64,000 nt of DNA, taken from NCBI RefSeq assembly GCF_018200035.1, contig NZ_CP073581.1:2228501-2292500 (forward strand). Reading direction: 5' to 3'. The translations under genes were made by a program, and so were the position numbers. Positions 27,807-42,157 of this stretch are shown piece after piece (within the stretch, counting starts at the first letter, position 1; every line of letters begins with the position of its first letter). The DNA comes from Sulfitobacter albidus. GTDB lineage: Bacteria; Pseudomonadota; Alphaproteobacteria; Rhodobacterales; Rhodobacteraceae. A model generated the notes under the pieces. That model was not told where the DNA came from. It was given only the letters and a program-made list of their open reading frames with translations, and did not search any database.

Positions 27807-28366
27807 TGCGCGCCCTTATCGCCGCCCTCGCCCTCGTGCCCTCCCTCGCCCTGGCGCAGGATTTCTCCGAAGGGTCGGAGGCAAAGACATGGAACCTCTA
27901 CGCCGAGCAACCCGCCCGGTTCGAGGCGACCGTTGTGGATCTGCTGTGCACCTTCACCGGCGATTGCCCGGAGGATTGCGGTGCGGGCCGCCGCCAGCTT
28001 GGCCTTTTGCGCAGCGCCGATGACACGCTTGTGCTGCCGATGAAGAACGGCCAGCCCGCCTTCTCCGGCGCCGCGGTCGATCTGCTGCCCTACTGCAACC
28101 AGACGATCGAAGTCGACGGGCTGATGATCGACGATCCCGATCTGGGTGCGCAAAACATCTACCTGGTGCAGCGGATCAAGGCGGACGGCGCCGATTGGGT
28201 CGCCGCAAACCAATGGACCAAGGAGTGGGCCAAGGCCAACCCGGACGCTGCGGGCAAAGGCCCGTGGTTCCGCCGCAGCCCCCGCATCAAGGCAGAGATC
28301 GAGGAAAACGGCTACCTCGGCCTTGGCCCCGAGGCCGACGCCGCCTTCATCGCGGATTGGTTCTGA
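27803..28366 (+). CDS. Secreted Cys-rich protein, middle gene of the SCO1 operon
   Basis: 187 aa with a signal peptide (cleavage after ALA at about residue 19). The mature N-terminal half contains VVDLLCTFTGDCPEDCGAGR followed by QLGLL, the same layout as the preceding gene product (strand, Cys, Cys-containing loop, G-L-L strand), so the two look like distant paralogues. A further Cys is in LLPYCNQTI. The C-terminal half is helical and charged with two Trp-rich segments (ANQWTKEWAKANP). ATGATG start overlaps the previous stop; the stop overlaps the SCO1 start. Function unknown, context suggests periplasmic copper or electron-transport assembly. Confidence 0.7.
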   Translation: MMRALIAALALVPSLALAQDFSEGSEAKTWNLYAEQPARFEATVVDLLCTFTGDCPEDCGAGRRQLGLLRSADDTLVLPMKNGQPAFSGAAVDLLPYCNQTIEVDGLMIDDPDLGAQNIYLVQRIKADGADWVAANQWTKEWAKANPDAAGKGPWFRRSPRIKAEIEENGYLGLGPEADAAFIADWF

Positions 28367-28929
28367 TGATCCTGCTGCGCGCCGGGCTTCTGGCGCTGGC
28401 GCTGGCCGCGCCTGCGGCAGCCGAAGGGCTGTTTCCACTGGTCAAGGGCGGCCCCTACAGCCTCACCGACCAGCACGGTCAGACGCGAACGCAGGCCGAC
28501 CCGGACGGCCACGCGCAGCTTTTGTTCTTCGGCTACGCCAATTGCCCCGGCATCTGCTCGGCGGCGATGCCGCTGATGGCCGACGTCGTGGATGCAGTCG
28601 GCGCGGCGGGCCACAGCCTGCGACCGGTGATGATCACCGTCGATCCCGCCCGCGATACAGTTGAGACCATGGCGCCTGCCATGACCACCTTTCACCGGGA
28701 TTTCATCGGCCTGACCGGCCCGCAAACGGCGCTCGACAGCGCCTATGCGGCCTTCAACGTCGATCATCAATGGGTCTATGACGATCCAGAATACGGACCC
28801 GTCTACAGCCACGGCTCGCTGATTTATCTGATGGATGCGCAAGGGACGGTGCTTACCGTGCTTCCCCCGGTGCTCGATGCCGCGCGGGCCACGCAGATCA
28901 CCCTGAAATATCTTGGCGCGCAGGGCTGA
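28366..28929 (+). CDS. SCO1/SenC-family copper chaperone
   Basis: 187 aa. Signal peptide 1-19 (LLALALAAPAAA). Thioredoxin-like fold with the copper-binding CPGIC motif in FGYANCPGICSAAMP and the third ligand His in VYSHGSLIYLMD. SCO proteins deliver copper to the CuA centre of cytochrome oxidase or act as thiol reductases. The start ATG overlaps the stop of the upstream gene by one base. No oxidase gene is nearby, so its target may be the two secreted Cys proteins encoded with it or an oxidase elsewhere. Confidence 0.9.
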   Translation: MILLRAGLLALALAAPAAAEGLFPLVKGGPYSLTDQHGQTRTQADPDGHAQLLFFGYANCPGICSAAMPLMADVVDAVGAAGHSLRPVMITVDPARDTVETMAPAMTTFHRDFIGLTGPQTALDSAYAAFNVDHQWVYDDPEYGPVYSHGSLIYLMDAQGTVLTVLPPVLDAARATQITLKYLGAQG

Positions 28930-28941
28930 TCCCGCGCGCGG

Positions 28942-28989
28942 CAAAGTCTGTAAACAGACTTTGTGCCCAAAATTTCGAGAGAAATTTTG
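28942..28989. repeat. Double-hairpin intergenic element, copy 3 (covariant stem)
   Basis: CAAAGTCTG/CAGACTTTG (28942-28963) and CAAAATTTC/GAAATTTTG (28968-28989). Compared with copies 1, 2 and 4 both arms of hairpin I carry the compensating change T-A to C-G. Between convergent genes. Confidence 0.85.
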
Positions 28990-28997
28990 CCCCGGCC

Positions 28998-29759
28998 TCA
29001 GGTGAACTGTTCCGAAATCAGACGCTCTTCGAGCCCGTGGCCCGGGTCGAACAGGATCTTGTGCGCAATGCTCGGCTCCGATCGGATCTCGACGCTGGCC
29101 ACATCGCGGTGGCTATCGCCATCCGCATCCGCCATCACCGGGCGCTTTTCCGGCTCCAGCACGTCGAACCGCACCACGGCCGTCTTGGGCAGCAGCGCCC
29201 CGCGCCAGCGGCGCGGGCGAAACGCCGCCATCGCCGTCAACGCCAGCACGTCCGAGCCGATGGGCAGGATCGGCCCGTGCGCCGAATAATTATACGCCGT
29301 CGACCCCGCAGGCGTGGCCACCAGCGCCCCGTCGCAGACCAGCTCCTGCATGCGCAGCCGCCCGTCGACGCGGATCTGCAACTTTGCCGCCTGCGGCCCC
29401 GCGCGCAGCAGCGCCACCTCGTTGAGCGCCAGCGCGTCCGACACGGACCCATCCGTATGCGTGGCCCGCATCGATAGCGGGTTGATCACCGCCTCCTCCG
29501 CCGCGGCCAGCCTGTCGCGCAGATCACTCTCCGCGTAGGCGTTCATCAAAAACCCGATGGTCCCGCGGTTCATCCCGTAGACCGGCGCGGCCAGCGCCTG
29601 TGTCTCGTGCAGGGTCTGCAGCATGAATCCGTCGCCGCCCAGCGCCACGATCACCTCCGCCTCCTCCGGCGGCACATTGCCGTAACGCCCGATCAGCGCG
29701 GCACGCGCGGTCTGCGCCACCGCCGCACGGCTGGCAAGAAAGGCGAGCTTTTGGGGCAT
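28998..29759 (-). CDS. nadK: NAD kinase
   Basis: 253 aa from ATG 29759. Phosphorylates NAD to [18 protein letters not shown] is the GGDG motif, [10 protein letters not shown] the NE/D-type substrate loop and [16 protein letters not shown] the conserved glycine-rich region. Residue pattern matches the compact alphaproteobacterial form. Monocistronic, reading away from glyA; upstream in-frame codons to 29993 lack family similarity and were not used. Confidence 0.95.
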   Translation of the reverse strand: MPQKLAFLASRAAVAQTARAALIGRYGNVPPEEAEVIVALGGDGFMLQTLHETQALAAPVYGMNRGTIGFLMNAYAESDLRDRLAAAEEAVINPLSMRATHTDGSVSDALALNEVALLRAGPQAAKLQIRVDGRLRMQELVCDGALVATPAGSTAYNYSAHGPILPIGSDVLALTAMAAFRPRRWRGALLPKTAVVRFDVLEPEKRPVMADADGDSHRDVASVEIRSEPSIAHKILFDPGHGLEERLISEQFT

Positions 29760-29925
29760 CTCAGGTTTCCGATCCGCTAAAGAATTGCCCAAGACAATCA
29801 CAGATCCCCCGCGCGCACCAGTATCGCCGCGCCAATCGACCGTCCGCGACAAAATTGGGGGGTGCGCCTCGGCCACGCCGCGCCTATCCCACGCGCAGTC
29901 GTTTTCGCGCCTTCCCGTGCCGCGT

Positions 29926-29943
29926 CGTTTCCGATAGGAAACG
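29926..29943. promoter_or_regulatory. Palindrome upstream of glyA
   Basis: CGTTTCC-GATA-GGAAACG, seven-base perfect arms, ending 34 nt before the glyA start codon. It could be an operator or a small leader hairpin. No regulator is identifiable. Confidence 0.35.
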
Positions 29944-29977
29944 GGGCACTGCCACCCGCTCACAAGGAGCCACCCCA

Positions 29978-31267
<1,290 letters not shown>

Positions 31268-31289
31268 TCGGCACGCGCCAGACCACCTG

Positions 31290-31326
31290 AAAAAGGCCCC
31301 GGCACCCACCTGCCGGGGCCTTTTTT
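31290..31326 (+). terminator. glyA terminator
   Basis: AAAAAGGCCCCGGCA, six-base loop, TGCCGGGGCCTTTTTT. Classical intrinsic terminator 22 nt after the glyA stop. Confidence 0.93.
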
Positions 31327-31419
31327 GCACCTGCGACCGAATGGCCCACCCCCGCGATCAAATAAATCGGCGCGGGGCGGTGTTCTTTATGCGTAACCCA
31401 CGCAAAAGGACATGATCCC

Positions 31420-31964
31420 ATGAAACTCTCCCACCACCTCCTGCTGACCGGCGCGACCCTGTTCGGCGCCATGTTCATCGCCTCGCAGGCCGTGCTCGCG
31501 GCCGACCCCGCCAAAACGGCGCAGGCCCAGCTCACCAACCTCGACGGCGAGACCGTCGGCACCGCGCAACTGACGCAGACGCCGCACGGGGTTCTCGTGC
31601 ATGTGCGCGTCAGCGATCTGCCCCCGGCGCCAAGGGGATCCATCTGCACGCCCGCGCCGATTGCGCCGCCGATACCGGCTTCAAATCCTCCATGGGCCAC
31701 CACGGCGAGGGCGAGGGCGATCACGGGCTGCTCAATCCCCGCGGCCCGGGCAAGGGCGATCTTGGCAACATCTACGTCGCTGAAAACGGCGTCGGCGAGC
31801 TGCAGTTCTTCAAGGCGGGCGCGTTTCTGGACAGCGGTGACCTGCCCCTGCTGGACAGCGACGGCACGGCCATCGTGATCCACGCCGAAGAGGACGATCA
31901 GATCAGCCAGCCCATCGGTGGCGCCGGCGCGCGCATCGTCTGCGGTGTCGTCACCACCGGCTAG
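31420..31964 (+). CDS. Cu/Zn-superoxide-dismutase-family protein, frameshifted
   Basis: Exported SodC-like protein; signal peptide 1-27 (cleavage after VLA). The frame breaks at 31621-31627 (CCCCCGG); one extra G gives DLPPGAKGIHLH and a continuous 181-aa protein. Copper ligands are recognisable: H75 and H77 (IHLH), one His of GHH (94-95) and the His of VIHAEEDD. The active-site Arg is kept (GGAGARIVCG), as are the cysteines C82 and that near the C-terminus. In the zinc loop H102 and D114 remain, but the ligand His of GPHAGD is Gly111, so the Zn site looks incomplete. AAAAGGA precedes the start. Confidence 0.82.
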
Positions 31965-32132
31965 CACGCGCTCCCGCGCGGACACCTCCCCGGTCCGCGC
32001 GCCGGGTCCACGGTGCCTCTCCCGCCGTGGACCTTGCCGTGCGAGCGGCTGCGGCGGGGGGTGGGTTTCCCCTTACCACCCCCCGTCAATTCCGTCAGAC
32101 TGCGCGCACACCGCTGTCGAAAGGCTCCGCGC

Positions 32133-32528
32133 ATGATCTTCCACCCCGCAGGCTCCCGCCCCTCCACCACCGGCCCGGCCGCGTATTTCACCGGCGCGGT
32201 GCGCCTCGATCCGCTGATCTCAACGCCCGCCCCCGCGCGCCTGCGCGGGCTGAGCGTGACGTTCGAGCCCGGTGCGCGCACGGCGTGGCACACCCATCCG
32301 CTGGGCCAGACGCTGATCGTGACGGCGGGCGTGGGGCGCGTGCAGCGCGCGGGCGGCGAAATCCAGACGATCCGCCCCGGCGATGTCATCTACTTCGAGC
32401 CGGGAGAGCGGCACTGGCACGGCGCCGCCCCCGACACCGCCATGACCCATATCGCCCTGCAAGAGGAACTCGACGGCAGTTCCGTCACCTGGCTCGCGCA
32501 CGTCACCGACGCCGAATATCAGACGTAG
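32133..32528 (+). CDS. Cupin-domain protein
   Basis: 131 aa single-domain cupin. Motif 1 is [23 protein letters not shown] (two His and the Gln/Glu position) split around residues 47-69, and motif 2 is [16 protein letters not shown] (about 83-98) with the final metal His. This is the layout of small cupins related to quercetinase or hydroxynitrile-lyase-like proteins; the reaction is unknown. Start ATG chosen for the cupin N-terminus. Its end overlaps the 3' end of the convergent membrane-protein gene by 10 nt. A hairpin GTCCACGG/CCGTGGAC at 32006-32032 separates it from sodC. Confidence 0.82.
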   Translation: MIFHPAGSRPSTTGPAAYFTGAVRLDPLISTPAPARLRGLSVTFEPGARTAWHTHPLGQTLIVTAGVGRVQRAGGEIQTIRPGDVIYFEPGERHWHGAAPDTAMTHIALQEELDGSSVTWLAHVTDAEYQT

Positions 32529-32893
32529 CCGCGCCACCACATCCACACGATGAACAGCACCGCCACCGCGATCAGGTTGAAGGCCACGGCGGCGGCCAGT
32601 GACAGGATACGGCCCCGGCGGCGGTCTCCTACGTCGATGCCGCGCAGATAGGCAACCAGCGCGTCATGGTCGCGCGCCACGGCCTGCGCGTCGATCTGCC
32701 GGGCCAGTCGCGGGTTCTGCGCCTGCGTCTCCGCCGCCAGCAAGGCGCGGCCCCGCTTGCGCATCCCGCGCGGCAACTGGCGGCCCACCCGGCGCAGGCC
32801 GCGGCGCAGATCACGCGCCTGCACGCCGTATTTCTCGCGCAACAGGCCCAGTATCTGCGCCGAACGCGCCGCCATATCCCGATCCGACATCAT
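32519..32893 (-). CDS. Small C-tail-anchored membrane protein of unknown function
   Basis: 124 aa. Residues 1-95 are very rich in arginine ([20 protein letters not shown]), with mostly helical character; a transmembrane helix follows at about 100-120 ([22 protein letters not shown]) and only three residues remain outside. This suggests a cytosolic basic domain anchored by its C-terminus, perhaps binding nucleic acid or acidic lipids. No family recognised. Divergent from the hydrolase gene, with 55 bp between. Confidence 0.7.
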   Translation of the reverse strand: MMSDRDMAARSAQILGLLREKYGVQARDLRRGLRRVGRQLPRGMRKRGRALLAAETQAQNPRLARQIDAQAVARDHDALVAYLRGIDVGDRRRGRILSLAAAVAFNLIAVAVLFIVWMWWRGYV

Positions 32894-32948
32894 CCCGCGT
32901 TCCTAGCGCGACTGGTAAGCGCGACGCAATCCCGCTATCCCTTGGCCC

Positions 32949-33707
32949 ATGCTGCACTACACCGACCACGGCTCCGCCACCGATCAGCCGCCCCTCGTCA
33001 TCGCGCACGGGCTCTTCGGCTCCGCGCGCAACTGGAACGTCATCGCCAAACGCCTGTCGGACCGCACCCGCGTGATTACACCGGACATGCGCAACCACGG
33101 CCAAAGCCCCCGCGCGAACACCCAAAGCTACGAAAACATGGCCGGCGATCTGGCCGAATTGATCGCGCACATCGGCGGGCCGGTCGATCTGTGCGGCCAC
33201 TCGATGGGCGGCAAGGCGGCCATGACGCTGGCCCTCACCCAACCACAGCACATCCGCCGCCTGATCGTGGCCGATATCGCGCCCGTCGCCTACGCCCACA
33301 CGCAGAGCCAACAGATCGACGCCATGCGCGCGGTGGATCTGTCCCGCGTTTCCCGCCGCTCCGACGCCGCCGCCCAACTGGGCGCGCAGGGCGTGCCGGG
33401 CGAGCTGCAAAGCTTCTTCACCCAATCGCTCGACGTGGCCGAAAAGCGCTGGCGCCTCAACCTCGACACGCTCGAGGCCGAGATGCCCGCGATCATCGGC
33501 TTTCCCGATCTGACGGGCCCGTTCGACGGCCCCACCCTGTTTCTCAGCGGTGCCGACAGCGATTACGTACGCCCCGAGGCCCGCCCGCGGATCAAAGAGC
33601 TCTTTCCAAACGCGCGCTTTGCCAAACTGCCCGGCGCGGGCCACTGGCTGCACGCGGAAAAACCCCGCGAATTCGAAGCCGCCCTGCGCGTTTTCCTCGA
33701 CGCCTGA
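32949..33707 (+). CDS. Alpha/beta hydrolase (YbfF-type esterase)
   Basis: 252 aa. Oxyanion region AHGLFGSARNWN, nucleophile elbow GHSMGGKAAM (Ser about residue 89), and catalytic His in GAGHWLHAEKP near the C-terminus; RNHGQSP is the conserved cap-side segment. YbfF-like esterases hydrolyse short acyl esters and acyl-CoAs. Monocistronic or co-transcribed with carB through the double-hairpin element that follows. Confidence 0.9.
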   Translation: MLHYTDHGSATDQPPLVIAHGLFGSARNWNVIAKRLSDRTRVITPDMRNHGQSPRANTQSYENMAGDLAELIAHIGGPVDLCGHSMGGKAAMTLALTQPQHIRRLIVADIAPVAYAHTQSQQIDAMRAVDLSRVSRRSDAAAQLGAQGVPGELQSFFTQSLDVAEKRWRLNLDTLEAEMPAIIGFPDLTGPFDGPTLFLSGADSDYVRPEARPRIKELFPNARFAKLPGAGHWLHAEKPREFEAALRVFLDA

Positions 33708-33720
33708 GCCCGCCGCGCGC

Positions 33721-33767
33721 CAAAGTTTGTCCCCAAACTTTGCGCCCAAAATTTCGTCGAAATTTTG
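33721..33767. repeat. Double-hairpin intergenic element, copy 4
   Basis: CAAAGTTTG/CAAACTTTG (33721-33742) and CAAAATTTC/GAAATTTTG (33747-33767). Here the flanking genes are in tandem rather than convergent. Confidence 0.85.
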
Positions 33768-33853
33768 CCCCCGCCCGTCACGGGTGATTCCGCCTTGCAC
33801 CACCGTGTCCATTGCCTATAACGCAGACAATTTGCACATCAGGGGGGCATGTC

Positions 33854-37209
<3,356 letters not shown>

Positions 37210-37623
37210 CAGGCCTGACCGGACCTCTGGTCTGACAAACGCTTTGGGAAAGCATCAATACCCCTACCAGATTACGCGGGGAAGCTGGTCGCTGCCGACG
37301 TGGCCCTTGCGACCTACACGCGCGAGGCAAGATACGGCGATGAGGACGCCGCGCGTTGCCGTGGGTCAAAAACGGCGGTCGCTGGCAACTTTGGTTTCAT
37401 CAGGGGACTCCCTGCTGACGGGCATTCACCGCACATCTACCCGTCGTCTGCGCAATCGACCGCGCAGCTTGCGCCATCCGTCACATTTGGCGCATATCAC
37501 CGCGTCGCTGCACCCACGCGCCCGGCGCCCCAGACACGCTCACCCGGCGGTCAGCGTCCCCTTCGGCAGAGCCCGCAGGCTTCCGTCAGTACCGCCGTTA
37601 TTCCAAGCGCCCGGATGGGTCGG
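37210..37623. other. 414-bp gap without a supported gene
   Basis: Between carB and the LacI gene. Reading frames here lack ribosome binding sites, family similarity and the local codon pattern. I see only weak hairpins just after carB (GCTTT/AAAGC at about 37241-37253). It could be remnant sequence at the left edge of the accessory catabolic locus, but I cannot show that. Confidence 0.5.
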
Positions 37624-38628
37624 TCACGCCCGTGTGACGGATGCCCTGACCTGAAGGTAACTGGCGATCTCTTCGGAGTGTATCGGCGCGCCGGTCTCAA
37701 GAGCTGCGACAATGGCGGCGGCGGTTGCGTCTCCCATGCGCCCAACCGGCAGGTGAACCGACGTCAACGGCGGATCTGTGTAGGCAGAGCTTGGCAGATC
37801 ATCAATACCGATGACGGATATGTCGGTAGGCACGTCCATTCCCGCGTTTTTACACGCGATCAACGCGCCCTGAGCGACAACGTCAGACAAACACAAAAGA
37901 GCCGTCGGCGTCGGCTCAAGCGCGGAAACAACGCTGGCGGCAAGCGCAATTGCCTCCGGAATCGACCGGCCCGTCTGAAAGAACGCGCGCGGCGGCAGCA
38001 GCCCGTGCAACCCAAGGACACGCTCGCCCGTCCGGTCATTGTCGACCGTTGGGCCGCTCAGCACGGCAATGTTCCGGTGGCCTGCCTCGCGAAGATAATC
38101 CAACGCCAACCGCGCAGCGCCCTGGTTGTCATACCCGATAGCCGGGAGGTCTGCGTCCTGGCGGAAGCGAGAGGTCGCCACTACAGGGACCTGATGCCGA
38201 TCGATGAGCGCGTCAAATCCGGCCGCACGCTCAAGCCCGGACACCACGAGCGCTTCGGCGCCCAGGTTCAGCAGATCGGTTGCACGGTGTAATTCCTTTT
38301 CCTTGTCATAGCCGGTCGTCGCAACGACCACGGACAGACCCGCCCGCGAAAGGCCGCGCTCAAGCTCGTCCAGAAATCTGGCAAAGATTTCGTGCGAGAG
38401 TGTCGGGACCAGGGCCCCCACGATGTGCGACCGGCCTGAATTGATGGCCCGCGCCGCGGCGCTGGGGACAAAGTTCAATGCGGCGACAGCTGTCTCTACC
38501 TTGATCTTGGCCGATTTCGATACGATCGCCTTGCCGCTCAGAACCCGCGATACGGTCGCGACGGACACCCCGGCAAGCCGGGCGACGTCTCGCATATTGC
38601 TGCGTTTTTTTCCCGATGTGAGGTTCAC
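37624..38628 (-). CDS. LacI-family transcriptional repressor
   Basis: 334 aa. Helix-turn-helix RDVARLAGVSVATVSRVLSG at residues 13-32 with the hinge helix FVPSAAARAINSGRS, then a periplasmic-binding-protein-like sensor domain (IVGALVPTLSH onward) ending in the usual dimer region. Start GTG at 38628 was preferred because an ATG at 38596 would truncate the first helix. It is divergent from the DUF1989-GcvT gene, and two operator-like palindromes lie in the 150-bp gap. It probably represses the adjacent transport and catabolic genes until the imported substrate or a derivative binds. Confidence 0.93.
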   Translation of the reverse strand: MNLTSGKKRSNMRDVARLAGVSVATVSRVLSGKAIVSKSAKIKVETAVAALNFVPSAAARAINSGRSHIVGALVPTLSHEIFARFLDELERGLSRAGLSVVVATTGYDKEKELHRATDLLNLGAEALVVSGLERAAGFDALIDRHQVPVVATSRFRQDADLPAIGYDNQGAARLALDYLREAGHRNIAVLSGPTVDNDRTGERVLGLHGLLPPRAFFQTGRSIPEAIALAASVVSALEPTPTALLCLSDVVAQGALIACKNAGMDVPTDISVIGIDDLPSSAYTDPPLTSVHLPVGRMGDATAAAIVAALETGAPIHSEEIASYLQVRASVTRA

Positions 38629-38674
38629 TGGGTCGGATGCCCTTCAAATGAATGGATCAACCATATTCTGAATG

Positions 38675-38717
38675 TTGACAAATGAAACTACTTTCAGAGA
38701 TGCTGTAACTAGTTTCA
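38675..38717 (+). promoter_or_regulatory. Promoter and paired LacI operators of the catabolic operon
   Basis: Consensus -35 TTGACA at 38675-38680. Two related palindromes follow: TGAAACTACTTTCA (38683-38696) and TGTAACTAGTTTCA (38704-38717), both variants of TGAAACTAGTTTCA with centres 21 bp apart, i.e. two helical turns. They cover the spacer and -10 region (weak GATGCT), the usual arrangement for repression by a LacI-type dimer pair. Confidence 0.7.
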
Positions 38718-38779
38718 ACGCGCACAAGCGCGATTCCCGATCCCAAAACAAGACGGGGAACAACACAGGGGAGACCGGT

Positions 38780-41100
38780 TTGATCGGTCAAAGCGTTCTG
38801 CACAGCTTTTCGAACGTGGGGCACCTCGACGGCGCGCGCAGGTTTGCGGGGTTCTCTCAAACCTCGGACCTGCGCCGGATTGATCTCCCGGCACGGGGCT
38901 GCATCCGCATCGAGATGCGCGGTGGGGATCTGCTGCGATGTGTGTCGCAAGACGAGGATCGGACGCTGCATCTGGCGGCTTTCCACGCGGACGGAAAACC
39001 CGCCGAGGCCCTTTTGGGCCTGCGCGCAGAGCACGCGCTGCCCCTCGCGGATGTCGATCACGGCCCTTTTGCCGGATGGCTTGGCGCGCGGGGACGGCAG
39101 GCGTCCGACACCCTGCCCGCAGCACATATTGCGCTCACCACTCAGGACACCGTTCTGCGGTGTTCGGCCAGCTGTACCGTTTGGCTTTTCGCCCCGGTGC
39201 CTGCCTGGGATCTGATTGCCTGTCGCGGCGTGGCGCCTGTGCGCATCAATCATCAGTCACATGCCAAAGGCTTTTCGTTGCCCGACCCCAGGGCGCCGTG
39301 CGCGACGAGTTCACGGTACCGCGCGGCACGGCTCTGGCCTATGAGCTGGCGGCGGGCGAAAAGGTCCAGATCATCGACATCGACGGGCAGCAATGCTCCG
39401 ATTTCCAGGCGCTCACCCTGCGCGGGCTGGATGCCGGACGGGAGCATCTGATCGACAGCACCGCGACCAGATCGATGGTCCGGCACAGCTATCCCGGTCC
39501 CGGGATGCTGGACAAGTTCTTTGATCCGCACATGGTGCCGATGCTGCGGGTTTTGCAAGACACCTGCGGGCAGCACGACACCTTCGGGCTGGCCTGCACC
39601 GCCCGCGGCTACGAAGACCGCGGCTTTCCCGGTCACGTAAATTGTTCGGATAACATCTCCGAGGCGCTCACGCCGTTCGGAGTAATCCCCCGCGCAGGCT
39701 GGCCCGCCATCAATTTCTTCTGGCGCACGTGGATTGATGCACATCACCACATCCAGACCGAGGAAAGCCATTCGCGGCCCGGTGACTTTGTCACAATGGA
39801 GGCGCTGGAGCCGCTCGTGGCTGTGTCGACCGCCTGCCCGGACGACATCGACCCCATCAATGGCTGGAACCCCACCGACATCCACGTGCGCATCTACCAG
39901 GCCGAGGCCCCGATCCAACACGCCGTCGCCTACCGGTCCAAGGAGGATGCCCCGATGCGTCTGTCTCAGCCGTCGCCGTTTCACGTTCGCCACGCGGACC
40001 TTACCGAACATTTCGCCCCTGCCCGAGATCTGTGGCTGCCAACGGTCTATCCCGGCGTCGGAACGGTGGGCGAATATTGGGCCTGCAGGGACGCGGCCAC
40101 GCTGCAGGACATGTCGGGCCTGCGCAAATTCGACGTGATCGGGCCGGATGCAGAAGTCCTTTTGCAAAAGGCGCTGACCCGCAACATTGCAAAACTGGCG
40201 CAATGGCGCGGAACCTACGCGCTCATGTGCGATGCCGGAGGCGAGGTGATCGACGACGGCACCCTGTTTCGTCTTGCGCCAGAGCTGTTTCGCTGGTGCT
40301 GCGGGTCGGAGGAAAGCGGGCGGTGGCTGACGCAGCTGGCCGCGCAAAACGGGCTGCAGGTCCGGATCCACGACTTGCAGGGATCGCTGCCGAACCTGGC
40401 CCTGCAAGGCCCCAGATCCCGCGAAATTCTGCGCGATGTTGTCTTCACCCAGCCCCATGTGCCCGGCCTTGATCAATTGGGGTGGTTCGGCGCGACGGTC
40501 GCCCGCCTTCATGACCGCGAGGGGGCGCCGTTTTTCCTGACCCGGTCGGGCTATACCGGTGAGCTGGGTTACGAGATCTTCTGTGCTGCGCCGCATGCAG
40601 AGACGATCTGGGATGCCTTGATGCGGGCGGGCGCGCCGCGCGGGCTCAAACCCATGGGCTCGCACGCCCTGGACATCATCCGGACCGAAGCAGGCCTGGC
40701 AGCAGCCGGAGCAGAATTTGCGCCCGGCGTGGACGCCTGGGAAGCCGGGCTCGGTTTTGCGGTGGATCTGCGAAAGGCCGATTTTGTCGGCAAAGCCGCG
40801 CTGGAGCGCAATCGCACCGCGCCGCGAAAGGTGCTCAGGGGCCTGAAATTCGACTGTGACGATGTGCCGGCGCAGGGGGCTGCAGTCTATGCGGGGGAAC
40901 GGCCCGTGGGCGTCGTGACGTCGGCTGCGCGCTCTCCCATGCTGGAATGCGCGATTGCGATGGTGCGGCTCGGCGTCGAAAGCGCCGATACCGGAACAAG
41001 GCTTGAGGTAGGACAATTGGACGGACGCATGAAACGGCTGGGAGCCACGGTATGTGACATTCCCTTTGTAGACCCCAAACGTGAAAGAGCCCGCGCATGA
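38780..41100 (+). CDS. DUF1989-GcvT fusion enzyme (folate-dependent demethylase-like), frameshifted
   Basis: 773 aa after adding one C to the run at 39286-39289 (gives LPDPQGAVRDEF). Residues 1-165 resemble a degenerate copy of the next domain; about 175-375 is a DUF1989 (urea-carboxylase-associated) domain (IIDIDGQQCSDFQAL; cysteine-rich centre); about 395-773 is an aminomethyltransferase/GcvT fold with LQDMSGLRKFDVIGPDAE and SGYTGELGYEIF. GcvT-fold enzymes move methyl or methylene groups from amines or sulfonium compounds to tetrahydrofolate (GcvT, DmdA, dimethylglycine oxidase). Start TTG at 38780 has GGGGAGA upstream and lies after the promoter. First gene of the LacI-controlled operon; the stop overlaps the ABC ATPase start. 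Confidence 0.8.
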
Positions 41101-42157
41101 GTGTTGTCGAACTGGAAAATGTCTGGAAGGTATTTGGCGCGCGCGCCAAGGAAGCGATGGCCGCGATCCGGTCAGAGGGCATCGGCAAGGCAGAGGTCCT
41201 GTCGCGCTTTGATGCCGTGGTCGGGGTCAGGGACGCATCGTTCAAGGTCGAAGAAGGCGAGATCTTTTGCCTCATGGGGCTGTCGGGCTCCGGTAAATCG
41301 ACGCTGGTGCGTCATATCAACCGGTTGATTGATCCCACAGCCGGATCAATCCGCATTCTGGGCGAGGATGTGGGCGCGATGAAACCCGAAGCGCTGCGGG
41401 TGCTGCGGGCGGACAAGATCGGGATGGTGTTTCAGAACATGGCCCTGCTGCCGCACCGGTCCGTTCGGGACAATATCGGCTTTGCGCTCGAACTGCGCGG
41501 TGTCGATGGGTACACCCGCGCCAAACAGGCGGATGCCGCGCTCGAAACAGTGTCTTTGCATGGCTACGGTGACAGGCTGCCCTCCGAGCTGTCTGGCGGG
41601 ATGCAACAACGGGTGGGTCTGGCCCGCGCCTTGGCCGCAGATCCCGAGATCCTGTTGATGGATGAACCGTTCTCGGCGCTTGATCCCTTGATCCGCCGCA
41701 ATCTGCAGGATGAGTTTCTCGGGCTTTCTCAGAATCTCAAGAAGACAACGGTTTTCATTACCCATGACCTCGATGAAGCGATCCGCATGGGGACCGCATC
41801 GGCATCATGAAGGACGGCGAGATCGTGCAGATCGGAACCGCCGAGGACATCGTGACGGCCCCCGCTGACGATTATGTCGCCGATTTCGTCGCGGGCATTT
41901 CCCGTCTCAAACTGGTGTCCGCCGCAAAGATCATGATGCGCCCGGACGAATACGCGTCAAAGGTCGCACCGCTTGATGAAACGTCACCGCATCCGTCGGC
42001 CACACCCGAAGATGACCTTGATACGCTTGTCGGTCTTTCCACAGGGACGGACAAACCGGTTCTCATCAAGGCCGACGGCAAGGTCGTCGGCGTGGTGTCC
42101 AAGGATATCCTGCTGCGCGGACTACAGGGCAGCAACGAACAAGGAGGTACGACATGA
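41097..42157 (+). CDS. Betaine/proline-type ABC importer ATP-binding subunit, frameshifted
   Basis: ProV/OpuAA-like ATPase. Walker A GLSGSGKST at 61-69, Q-loop in GMVFQNMALLPHRSV, signature LSGGMQQRVG, Walker B ILLMDEPFSALD and switch HD in FITHDLDEAIRMG. The four-G run at 41789-41792 needs a fifth G to read MGDRIGIMKDGEIVQIG, giving 353 aa including a shortened C-terminal CBS-like region (SKDILLRGLQ). ATGA overlap with the upstream gene and overlap with the permease gene downstream. It powers uptake with the permease and binding protein that follow. Confidence 0.9.

Noticed and set aside
29760..29977. Riboswitch upstream of glyA
   Set aside because: Only one simple seven-base palindrome is visible; no glycine, SAM, SAH or THF aptamer core is recognisable.
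37244..37654. Possible protein-coding gene in the carB-lacI gap
   Set aside because: Open frames there are overlapping in several frames, lack ribosome binding sites and show no recognisable protein features.
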